NCBI GenBank assembly: GCA_002436115.1 | Contig: DIXV01000135.1 | Location: forward strand, 1 to 7,648 | Source of the DNA: Streptococcus sp. UBA6071 | GTDB taxonomy: Bacteria > Bacillota > Bacilli > Lactobacillales > Streptococcaceae | DNA: 7,648 nt | Direction: 5' to 3' | Part shown: positions 1 to 5,650 of the stretch, piece after piece | How positions within the stretch are numbered: position 1 is the stretch's first letter | Layout of the letters: each line of letters starts with the position of its first letter | Translations under genes and position numbers: made by a program | Notes under the pieces: generated by a model | Told to the model about the DNA's origin: nothing | Database searches by the model: none | What the model saw: only the letters and a program-made list of their open reading frames with translations

Positions 1-3
1 AAT

Positions 4-8
4 TCCTT
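4..8 (-). promoter_or_regulatory. Possible ribosome binding site of the next gene
   Basis: AAGGA lies 15 bases beyond the trxB stop codon. It is purine-rich and placed as if to serve a gene starting just outside the window on the same strand, probably co-transcribed with trxB. I recall a nicotinate phosphoribosyltransferase gene after trxB in streptococci, but nothing of it is visible here. No terminator separates it from trxB within the window. Confidence 0.3.
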
Positions 9-23
9 CATCGAAACAGTGCC

Positions 24-950
24 TTAATTGTGACTGATGATATAGTTGTAAACTTCTTGCCCTGCGATAGCCCCATCTCCAACAGCTGTCGTAATTTGAC
101 GAAGGTCTTTTTGACGAATATCTCCTACAGCATACAAACCTGGTAATGAGGTGCCCATCTGCTGATTGGTCACTACCCAACCAGCTTCATCCGTTACCCC
201 TAAATCCTTAACCATTTCAGTCATAGGGTCTAATCCAACATAAATAAAGACAGCCCCACAGTTCATTTCAGAAAGAACTCCTGTTTGGGTATCCTTGAGA
301 ACGACTCCTGTTACCTGCCTTTCATCTCCTTTGATTTCTTGAACCGTCTTGTTCCAAGCAAAGTTGATTTTATCATTTTGAAAGGCTCGTTGTTGTAATA
401 CCTGCTGAGCACGTAGTTCATCTCTTCGATGGACAATTGTTACCGAATTGGCAAATTGCGTAAGGTATACAGCCTCCTCAACAGCGGAATCTCCTCCCCC
501 GACAACTACTATGTCTTGATTTCGAAAGAAGGCACCGTCACAGACCGCACAGTAAGAGACACCACGGCTGTTGTAAACAGCCTCTCCAGGGACGTCCAAC
601 AGGCGATGAACAGCACCCGTTGCTAAAATAACGGTCTTGGCATCAAATGACCCTTCCTCGGTAATGACACGCTTAAACGTCCCATGCTCCTCTATATGTT
701 GAACGAATGCATAGATGTTCTCAACCCCGAATTTTTCTAAAGGTTCATACATCTTCATGGACAAATCAGGGCCAGAAATTGATTCAAAACCAGGGTAATT
801 TTCAATATCGGCTGTATTGTTCATTTGTCCACCAGGGACACCACGCTCAATAAGCCCAACTTTGAGGTTAGCACGACTCGCATACAGAGCTGCTGTCATC
901 CCTGCCGGACCCGAACCTATAATTAATGTATCATACATGTTTGCTATCAT
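24..950 (-). CDS. trxB: Thioredoxin reductase (NADPH), low-molecular-weight FAD type
   Basis: This cytoplasmic flavoenzyme uses NADPH to reduce oxidised thioredoxin and so feeds disulfide reduction and peroxide defence. The 308 residues show the FAD-binding GSGPAG at about 12-17, the redox-active CAVC pair at 134-137, the NADPH-binding GGGDSA at 151-156, the HRRDELRA phosphate-binding stretch at 174-181, and the second FAD motif GDIRQKDLRQ followed by GDGA at 276-294. No key residue is missing and the length is normal. Two starts are possible. The ATG at 950 has AGGA at 961-958 with 7 bases of spacing and is preferred; the ATG at 938 (MYDTLIIG, the usual family start) would be about 14 bases from the nearest purine run and would give 304 residues. 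A terminator-like hairpin lies about 30 bases upstream with no convincing promoter after it, so expression may depend on read-through or attenuation. Confidence 0.96.
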   Translation of the reverse strand: MIANMYDTLIIGSGPAGMTAALYASRANLKVGLIERGVPGGQMNNTADIENYPGFESISGPDLSMKMYEPLEKFGVENIYAFVQHIEEHGTFKRVITEEGSFDAKTVILATGAVHRLLDVPGEAVYNSRGVSYCAVCDGAFFRNQDIVVVGGGDSAVEEAVYLTQFANSVTIVHRRDELRAQQVLQQRAFQNDKINFAWNKTVQEIKGDERQVTGVVLKDTQTGVLSEMNCGAVFIYVGLDPMTEMVKDLGVTDEAGWVVTNQQMGTSLPGLYAVGDIRQKDLRQITTAVGDGAIAGQEVYNYIISHN

Positions 951-977
951 TTCCCTTTCCTAAACTATCAAACCTTT

Positions 978-1025
978 AAAAACAAAAAAGAAAACCTCTC
1001 TACCTTAAAAAGCGTAGGGAGCTTT
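978..1025 (-). terminator. Terminator-like hairpin just upstream of trxB
   Basis: Read on the minus strand, CTCCCTAC (1021-1014) pairs with GTAGAGAG (1003-996) with one C-A mismatch around a 10-base loop. After one G-G mismatch, AAA (1025-1023) can also pair with TTT (994-992). The stem is followed by a long T-rich run (994-978, broken by one C and one G). This has the form of a rho-independent terminator. It could end the DUF4059 transcript, or act as an attenuator in a trxB leader, because only about 27 bases separate the T run from the trxB start. The A-rich other flank means it might also work in the opposite direction. Confidence 0.7.
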
Positions 1026-1027
1026 CG

Positions 1028-1055
1028 TTTAAAACGCACTTTACTTCTATCTCAA
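1028..1055 (-). promoter_or_regulatory. Weak candidate promoter for trxB
   Basis: TTGAGA (1055-1050, 5 of 6 to consensus), a 16-base spacer, then TTTAAA (1033-1028, 4 of 6). Transcription would begin around 1021, so the RNA would start with the hairpin at 1025-992. This is the best sigma-A-like pair I can find before trxB, but the -10 is poor and the region is AT-rich, so chance similarity is a real possibility. Confidence 0.22.
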
Positions 1056-1106
1056 TGAGAGAAAACGATCACTTTTTTCTAATTTTTCACTTAACTTTCA
1101 CGTAGA

Positions 1107-1152
1107 AGTTACTGGGAGTTTGCAGGCCAATAGAAAAGCTCCGACTGTAACT
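1107..1152 (-). other. Stem-loop in the DUF4059-trxB spacer
   Basis: On the minus strand AGTTAC (1152-1147) pairs with GTAACT (1112-1107). Inside it, GGAG pairs with CTCC across a small internal loop, leaving an apical loop of about 20 bases. It begins 13 bases after the DUF4059 stop codon. No T run follows, so it is not a standard terminator; it may be an mRNA 3'-end structure or part of a leader ahead of trxB. Function unknown. Confidence 0.4.
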
Positions 1153-1164
1153 CTCTGAAGAAAA

Positions 1165-1389
1165 TTAAACACGTAACATCAGTAAAATCCCCATCATGGC
1201 AAAAGACAAAATAGGAATCGTCATGACAGAAATCACTAATGCTTCATAGAGCGTGGCTTGACGTGCTTTAAGCGTTTTGTCCTTCTTCCGAATAGCCCTT
1301 ATAAAAAGCCATATAGCTCCGAGAAGAAAGACTAAGATACTTGTTAACATCAAACCTTGTAAATATAAACTTAAAATTTGTGCGAGCAT
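1165..1389 (-). CDS. DUF4059 family small membrane protein
   Basis: This is a 74-residue protein of unknown function that I recognise as the streptococcal DUF4059 family, known for sitting beside trxB. It has two predicted membrane helices, at about residues 8-31 and 48-72, joined by a strongly basic loop at 32-43 (RAIRKKDKTLKAR). By the positive-inside rule the loop faces the cytoplasm and both ends face outside. There is no signal peptide, cysteine or catalytic motif. The ATG start is supported by AGGTGAT, a full match to the anti-Shine-Dalgarno sequence, about 5 bases upstream. It has its own putative extended -10 promoter right after the ABC transporter terminator, so it is probably not a simple member of that operon. 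Proximity to a cystine-type transporter and TrxB hints at a membrane or redox role, which is only inference. Confidence 0.85.
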   Translation of the reverse strand: MLAQILSLYLQGLMLTSILVFLLGAIWLFIRAIRKKDKTLKARQATLYEALVISVMTIPILSFAMMGILLMLRV

Positions 1390-1406
1390 AACATCACCTA
1401 TAAATT

Positions 1407-1435
1407 AGTATAACATTCAGATAGTAAAAAGCCAA
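1407..1435 (-). promoter_or_regulatory. Putative extended -10 promoter of the DUF4059 gene
   Basis: TTGGCT (1435-1430) is followed by a 17-base spacer and TATACT (1412-1407), with TG one base before the -10 (1415-1414), giving the TGnTATACT extended form. Predicted initiation near 1400 would leave a leader of only about 11 bases that begins at the Shine-Dalgarno sequence. The -35 lies inside the 3' arm of the upstream terminator. Confidence 0.55.
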
Positions 1436-1462
1436 CTAAACGGCCTGGCGTTTATAGTTGGC
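1426..1462 (-). terminator. Rho-independent terminator overlapping the end of the ABC ATPase gene
   Basis: A near-perfect inverted repeat occupies 1431-1442 and 1449-1462: 12 base pairs with a 2-base bulge and a 6-base loop. On the minus strand it is followed directly by TTTTT (1430-1426). The 5' arm encodes the last residues of the ATPase and the stop codon TAG (1438-1436) lies in the 3' arm. This should end the permease-ATPase transcript. Confidence 0.85.
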
Positions 1463-2179
1463 AAAGAATTCTTTTGTCCTTGCGCGTTTCGGAGAGTTAA
1501 TGAGTTCGTCTGGTGTTCCTGACTCAATGATATGTCCCTTATCAAGAAACAGCACCTTATCCGCTACCTGCTGAATGAAAGCCATGTCATGGCTGACCAA
1601 AATCATCGTTTGACCTGCCTGAGCTGCATTAGCAATAGCTTTTTCTACCTCACCAACCAACTCTGGGTCTAGAGCAGAAGTTGGTTCGTCCAGAAGGAGG
1701 ACATCTGGATTCATCGCAAGAGCCCTTGCCAGAGCAACCCGCTGCTTCTGACCACCCGACAAGTGTTGAGGGTAGTGGTTTTCGCGATCTGATAAGCCAA
1801 CTTTTTGCAGTTCTTTTCTAGCGATTTTGGTCGCTTCCTCGTCTGAGAGATGCTTGACCACAGTCAACCCTTCCTTGACATTCGCTAGAGCTGTTTTTCG
1901 AGAAAATAAGTTGAATTGCTGAAAGACCATGGCTAATTTACGGCGCAAAAGCAAAATTTCTTCTTTTTTGATTGTTTGAAAGTCAACCTTGAAATCATCA
2001 ATTTCTAAAGTTCCAGCCTTTGGAATTTCCAGATAGTTAAGCGAACGTAAAAGCGTTGATTTTCCCGCCCCAGATGAGCCAACCAAGGCAATAACTTGTC
2101 CCTTTTCCACCTCAAAGCTAATGTGGTCTAAAACCTTCTGACCAGAAAAAGTTTTACTTAAATGACTAATTTTTATCAT
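1436..2179 (-). CDS. Amino acid ABC transporter ATP-binding protein (cystine/polar amino acid type)
   Basis: This is the cytoplasmic ATPase that powers amino acid import with the permease encoded just upstream. Its 247 residues carry a complete ABC domain: Walker A GSSGAGKST at 34-42, Q-loop FQQFN with Gln87, signature LSGGQ at 140-144, Walker B VLLLDEP at 160-166, D-loop SALD at 168-171 and H-loop His197. It belongs to the HisP/GlnQ polar amino acid family and has no extra C-terminal regulatory domain. The start ATG shares its A with the permease TGA (TGATG), and GGGGGTGA at 2193-2186 inside the permease gene provides a strong ribosome binding site, so the two are translationally coupled. 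It resembles TcyC-type cystine transporters; I recall the S. mutans locus at this position being called tcyABC, but substrate cannot be proven from the sequence. Confidence 0.94.
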   Translation of the reverse strand: MIKISHLSKTFSGQKVLDHISFEVEKGQVIALVGSSGAGKSTLLRSLNYLEIPKAGTLEIDDFKVDFQTIKKEEILLLRRKLAMVFQQFNLFSRKTALANVKEGLTVVKHLSDEEATKIARKELQKVGLSDRENHYPQHLSGGQKQRVALARALAMNPDVLLLDEPTSALDPELVGEVEKAIANAAQAGQTMILVSHDMAFIQQVADKVLFLDKGHIIESGTPDELINSPKRARTKEFFANYKRQAV

Positions 2180-2985
2180 CAGCGGTCACCCCCTACTATT
2201 TCAACATCTAAGGCAGGAACTTCAACCTTGCCTTCTGGTGAATCTATAGACATCTTACGCTCAACAGCTCGTCCAAATTGCTCAATCAAAATATTAACGA
2301 GCCAATAAATTAAAGCCACCGATAAGAAACGTTCAAAGTATCTATAATTTTCCCCACCAAGTATTTCAGCCTGAGCATAAATCTCGGTAATCCCTGCACT
2401 AAACGCAAGAGAGGTTCCCTTGGTTAAACCGATTAAGGTATTAATCAAAGTTGGGGTAGCCACTACTGCTGCATTAGGAATGATGATGCGACTGTACACT
2501 TGACGATTGGTCATCCCTAAGCTTCTGGCCGCTTCGATTTCTCCCGAGTCAACAGATTGGATTGCAGCACGAATGGTTTCACTCGCGTAGGCTGCCTCAT
2601 TAAAAGCAAAAGTAATGATAACAAAGAGACCTGCGGGGACATCTGTGATATTTAACTCTGTCCCAAATCTTAAATTGATGGCCTTTAGAATCAAAGGAAT
2701 CCCATTGTAGGTTAACATAAGCTGAACCAGAATAGGAGTCCCCCGTAAGAAAGAAACAAAGAAAGCCTGAATAGGATAAATAACAGGAACCTTATTGACC
2801 TTAACAATAGCAAAAACCAATGCTAGAATGAGACCAAAAAAAGCGCCACCTAATGTCATGCCAAGGGTAACAGGCAGTTTAGCAATAATCTGAGGGATGC
2901 CATCAAAGACCGCTCTTAGATTAAAGATTTGCCATTCTGGAATAAGAGACATTAGGCCGTCATACCAGCTACTTAGGATATTCAT
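2179..2985 (-). CDS. Amino acid ABC transporter permease (cystine/polar amino acid type)
   Basis: This integral membrane subunit forms the import channel for a polar amino acid, probably as a homodimer with the ATPase encoded next. The 268 residues (counted from the ATG at 2985) contain about five membrane helices, the FLRGTP motif near residue 80 typical of the HisM family, and the cytoplasmic coupling (EAA) loop at about 148-170, GEIEAARSLGM, with the conserved EAA and Gly. A TTG three bases further out (2988) is also in frame; GAGGAG at 3000-2995 is 9 bases from the ATG and 6 from the TTG, so I chose the ATG. It resembles TcyB/YxeN-type permeases. There is no fused binding domain and no neighbouring binding-protein gene, which is unusual for this class: the helicase gene lies directly upstream. 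Confidence 0.93.
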   Translation of the reverse strand: MNILSSWYDGLMSLIPEWQIFNLRAVFDGIPQIIAKLPVTLGMTLGGAFFGLILALVFAIVKVNKVPVIYPIQAFFVSFLRGTPILVQLMLTYNGIPLILKAINLRFGTELNITDVPAGLFVIITFAFNEAAYASETIRAAIQSVDSGEIEAARSLGMTNRQVYSRIIIPNAAVVATPTLINTLIGLTKGTSLAFSAGITEIYAQAEILGGENYRYFERFLSVALIYWLVNILIEQFGRAVERKMSIDSPEGKVEVPALDVEIVGGDR

Positions 2986-2994
2986 CAATTAATA

Positions 2995-3000
2995 CTCCTC
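2995..3000 (-). promoter_or_regulatory. Strong ribosome binding site deciding the permease start
   Basis: GAGGAG sits 9 bases before the ATG at 2985 and 6 bases before an in-frame TTG at 2988. The spacing and the better codon favour the ATG, so the protein begins MNILSS rather than with an extra Met. Confidence 0.75.
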
Positions 3001-3021
3001 TTTCAAAAACACATAATAACC

Positions 3022-3030
3022 ATTATACCA
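3022..3030 (-). promoter_or_regulatory. Extended -10 promoter of the ABC transporter operon
   Basis: A perfect TGGTATAAT (TGnTATAAT) occupies 3030-3022. The -35 is weak (TACTCA 17 bases upstream, 3 of 6), as expected for an extended -10 promoter. Predicted initiation near 3015 gives a leader of about 30 bases that includes the GAGGAG ribosome binding site. The rest of the 104-base helicase-permease gap is very AT-rich and shows no clear terminator for the helicase gene. Confidence 0.75.
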
Positions 3031-3089
3031 TGTGATTGTTTAGATGAGTAATATATATTTTTTATCTCATTGATAGGCAAAAATTAAGT

Positions 3090-4433
3090 CTAAAAGGACT
3101 GGCGTTTCCCTTTTCGTTCGTTTCTAGCTCGAGACCTATTTTCGGCTCGTCTCTCACGTTTACGTTTCTCCTCAATTTTCCAGCCAATCTTCTTTTTATA
3201 GGCAGGCTTAACCTTTTTCTTTTTTTTCTTAAGCAAGCCAATCATTTCAATGTCTAACTTTTTCTGAGTCTTTTCACGGTTACTACGGCGATCACGTTCA
3301 TAAGTCGCTTGAAATTCCCCATTTTTGATTTCCATTGGGAAAAAGCGGATGCCTAGCTTTTCTAATTCACGAATGTCAGTATCATCACTAGGTTGATAGA
3401 GAGTAATGGCTATCCCTGATAAGCCGTTTCTTCCTGTACGCCCAACACGATGAATAAAAAATGATAAATCTCGAGGAATCGCATCATTGATAACATGACT
3501 AACGCCCTCAATATCAATCCCTCTCGCTGCTAAATCAGTGGCCACAATATAGTCAAAATCCAAATGTTTAATCTGATTCATAACACGTTTACGCTCTCTG
3601 GGAGGGATATCACCATGTATCTTGGCAACTCGCAGACCATTTTCACTTAAATAGTTATGGAGCTCATCTGCCCTTGTCTTGGTATTGACAAAAATCATGG
3701 CTAGGTAAGGCTGGAGAATCTTAGTCATCTCTAAAATCTGAGCGTTTTTATTTCGACCTTTAGTTGAGATAAGCCAATTTTCAATCGTATCTGAAATAAC
3801 CGTTTTTGTCTTAATCTGCTCAATCACAGGGTTAGAAAGGTATTTCTTCAAAAAAGGCTGGAGACTTTGTGGGATTGTTGCCGAAAACACCATAAATTGG
3901 AGGTCTTTAGGTAAACTAGCTGCAATCTTGTCCACCTCGTTTAAAAACCCAAAATCCAGTGTCATATCAGCTTCATCAACTACCAAGCAAGTCGCCTTAT
4001 GGATGGCTAAACTTCCCGATTTAACCAAATGATAAAGACGCCCTGGGGTACCAATGACAATATGAGGCTGAGTTGTCCGTAATTTATCCATTTGTCGAGC
4101 CTTATCAGTCCCTCCGACAAAGTTAGAAATCCGGATTTCGACATCAGAAAACTGAGCAATTTGCCGAGCTGCCTGATAAATCTGAGTGGCTAACTCTCTA
4201 CTTGGAGCTGTAATAACCGCCTGAACCTGATCAAGTGTCTCATCCAATTGCTGAAAAATAGGGAGCAAAAACGTGTGCGTTTTTCCCGAACCCGTTTTTG
4301 ACTCACCAACTAAATCTCGCCCTGATAAAACAATAGGAATCAATTTTTTCTGAACTTCCGTTGCTTCTTCAAAGCCTATTTCTTTCAATGCTACATTAAT
4401 GTAGTCCTTAAAGTTAAATTGTGTAAATGTCAT
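3090..4433 (-). CDS. cshB: DEAD-box ATP-dependent RNA helicase, CshB-like
   Basis: This cytoplasmic RNA helicase unwinds short RNA duplexes using ATP and probably acts in ribosome assembly, mRNA decay or cold adaptation. Its 447 residues hold all core motifs: the Q-motif region with Phe8 and Gln28, motif I SKTGSGKT at 45-52, Ia PSREL at 77-81, GG at 107-108, Ib TPGR at 129-132, II DEAD at 153-156, III SAT at 184-186, IV around FVNT at 248-251, V ATDLAARGID at 298-307 and VI HRVGRTGR at 328-335. A strongly basic tail (about 380-447) with a KKVKPAYKKK segment matches my memory of B. subtilis CshB and should bind RNA. It has its own promoter and lies between the mraY terminator and the transporter, so it appears monocistronic. 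GAGG at 4442-4439 supports the ATG start. An A8 run in the tail holds a slippery heptamer (see findings). Confidence 0.94.
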   Translation of the reverse strand: MTFTQFNFKDYINVALKEIGFEEATEVQKKLIPIVLSGRDLVGESKTGSGKTHTFLLPIFQQLDETLDQVQAVITAPSRELATQIYQAARQIAQFSDVEIRISNFVGGTDKARQMDKLRTTQPHIVIGTPGRLYHLVKSGSLAIHKATCLVVDEADMTLDFGFLNEVDKIAASLPKDLQFMVFSATIPQSLQPFLKKYLSNPVIEQIKTKTVISDTIENWLISTKGRNKNAQILEMTKILQPYLAMIFVNTKTRADELHNYLSENGLRVAKIHGDIPPRERKRVMNQIKHLDFDYIVATDLAARGIDIEGVSHVINDAIPRDLSFFIHRVGRTGRNGLSGIAITLYQPSDDTDIRELEKLGIRFFPMEIKNGEFQATYERDRRSNREKTQKKLDIEMIGLLKKKKKKVKPAYKKKIGWKIEEKRKRERRAENRSRARNERKGKRQSF

Positions 4434-4475
4434 TATATCCTCTATCTATCCATCTTATGCTTACTATTATATCAG

Positions 4476-4484
4476 AAAAGTCGA
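4476..4484 (-). promoter_or_regulatory. Extended -10 promoter of the helicase gene
   Basis: TGATATAAT (4484-4476) is a perfect TGnTATAAT. No good -35 lies at 16-18 bases; TTGAGG occurs at 20 bases, which is too far. Predicted initiation near 4469 would give a leader of about 36 bases containing the AGAGGA ribosome binding site. Between it and the mraY terminator (about 4485-4594) I see no gene or other clear element. Confidence 0.7.
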
Positions 4485-4594
4485 AAATCCGCCTCAAGAG
4501 ACTGCACAGCCATCTTATGAAAGATTCGACTCTAAAAGTATTTCCTTTTTCGATATTTTTCGGAAAGTCCCTCAGCTTTAAAGCGACGCTTACT

Positions 4595-4638
4595 AAAGAA
4601 GAAAGACAGTAGGGTCTCAACCGCACTGTCTCTTCTTT
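4595..4638 (-). terminator. Hairpin terminator after mraY
   Basis: Two arms, 4595-4610 and 4625-4638, form 14 base pairs (GACAGT with ACTGTC, and AAAGAAGA with TCTTCTTT) interrupted by a 2-base bulge, around a 14-base loop. It starts three bases after the mraY stop codon. On the minus strand the 3' arm itself is T-rich (TTTCTTCTTT) and supplies the U tract. The A-rich/T-rich flanks make it nearly symmetric, so it may work in both directions. It separates the pbpX-mraY transcript from the helicase gene. Confidence 0.7.
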
Positions 4639-4641
4639 TTC

Positions 4642-5649
4642 TTACATATATAGTATAGCAAGAGTCACTAGACTTGCAACTATACCGACCAGCCAGAAGA
4701 AAATATCAACCTGCCACTCGCTCCACTCAGACCCCTTTCCAGAGAGACCACCCAGTTCTAGATGGTGATGAAAAGGCGTCATTCGGAAAATGCGTTTCCC
4801 TTCCCCTGTTTTCTTTTTGCTGTATTTAAAATAAGCAACCTGTAGCATGACTGATGCTGTTTCTAAAACATAGACCAAGCCAATCACTAGAAGCGTCCAT
4901 TCTTGGCGCAAGGCGATAGAAATTGCTGCTAACATCGCTCCAAGAGCCAAGCTTCCCACATCACCCATAAAAACTTTAGCTGGCTTACGATTAAAGACGA
5001 AAAAGCCAAGTAGAGCACCAATCATTGTGACTATTATTAAAAGAATATCAAACTGACGTTGCACATAGGCAATAACTGCATAAGCGAGCAAGCTGATAAC
5101 AACTGAAATAGAGGCTAGACCATCAATGCCATCTGTTAAATTAACAGCGTTTGAAAAACCAACCACCCAGAAAAGGACAAAGAAAATATAGAGAACGCCT
5201 AGATGGAAGTGCAAACCAAATATATTGATGGCATCCGTCCCACTCGGGCGTACATGCACAAAGTAAAAGATAAGGCCAGCTGCAATCTGAAGAAACATTT
5301 TCTGCCAAGGCGTTAGCCCCTCGTTGATCTGTTTGAAGATTTTCAAAAAATCATCCAAAAAACCGATGACACCATAAATGAAAACCAAGGACAGAACACC
5401 AATAGTAGCACCCAAGGCAGCGCCATTCAAACCATTAAGAAAACTAAATAGCAAGGAATTGAAAAGACCGACTGCTAGAAAAACCGTCCCCCCCATTGTT
5501 GGCGTGCCTGCTTTGGCTTGGTGTTGTTTGACATCTTCATGCATTTGCTGACCGCCAATTCTGGCTTTCTGATAGACTTTAATGAAATAGGGGATGCCTA
5601 AGACTGTCAGGCCGAAGGCAAGCAAACCACTTAAAATTGTTAAGGGCAT
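4642..5649 (-). CDS. mraY: Phospho-N-acetylmuramoyl-pentapeptide transferase
   Basis: This integral membrane enzyme transfers phospho-MurNAc-pentapeptide from UDP to undecaprenyl phosphate, making lipid I in the first membrane step of peptidoglycan synthesis. The 335 residues are of normal length with about ten hydrophobic helices. Family motifs are all present: KAGTPTMGG at 46-54, the acidic pair Asp99-Asp100, [13 protein letters not shown] at 167-179, [11 protein letters not shown] at 227-237 and the MTPFHHHLE motif at 290-298. Catalytic acidic residues and the HHH triad are intact. The ATG lies one base after the pbpX stop codon, and its ribosome binding site AGGAG (5660-5656) is inside the last codons of pbpX, so the two genes are translationally coupled. 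A hairpin terminator follows directly. This is the last gene of the division/cell-wall operon here. Confidence 0.97.
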   Translation of the reverse strand: MPLTILSGLLAFGLTVLGIPYFIKVYQKARIGGQQMHEDVKQHQAKAGTPTMGGTVFLAVGLFNSLLFSFLNGLNGAALGATIGVLSLVFIYGVIGFLDDFLKIFKQINEGLTPWQKMFLQIAAGLIFYFVHVRPSGTDAINIFGLHFHLGVLYIFFVLFWVVGFSNAVNLTDGIDGLASISVVISLLAYAVIAYVQRQFDILLIIVTMIGALLGFFVFNRKPAKVFMGDVGSLALGAMLAAISIALRQEWTLLVIGLVYVLETASVMLQVAYFKYSKKKTGEGKRIFRMTPFHHHLELGGLSGKGSEWSEWQVDIFFWLVGIVASLVTLAILYM

Positions 5650-5650
5650 T

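Noticed and set aside
429..626. Plus-strand open frame opposite trxB
   Set aside because: It lies wholly inside a well-supported trxB coding region on the other strand; its sequence has no family features. The same applies to the frames opposite or overlapping pbpX at 5637-5855, 5671-5904 and 6122-6415.
951..1164. Canonical T-box riboswitch upstream of trxB
   Set aside because: There is an AGAGAG start, a stem and a terminator, but the invariant T-box bulge (UGGNACC) is absent, the terminator 5' arm has no matching antiterminator partner, and no specifier loop can be assigned.
3036..3070. Terminator for the helicase gene
   Set aside because: ATGAG (3070-3066) can pair with a nearby CTCAT, but the stem is weak, AT-rich and has no T run after it, so I do not call it a terminator.
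4414..4626. Small open frames on both strands in the mraY-helicase spacer (4414-4626 minus, 4427-4612 plus)
   Set aside because: They lie across the helicase promoter and the mraY terminator, overlap the helicase start or each other, lack good ribosome binding sites and show no recognisable protein features.
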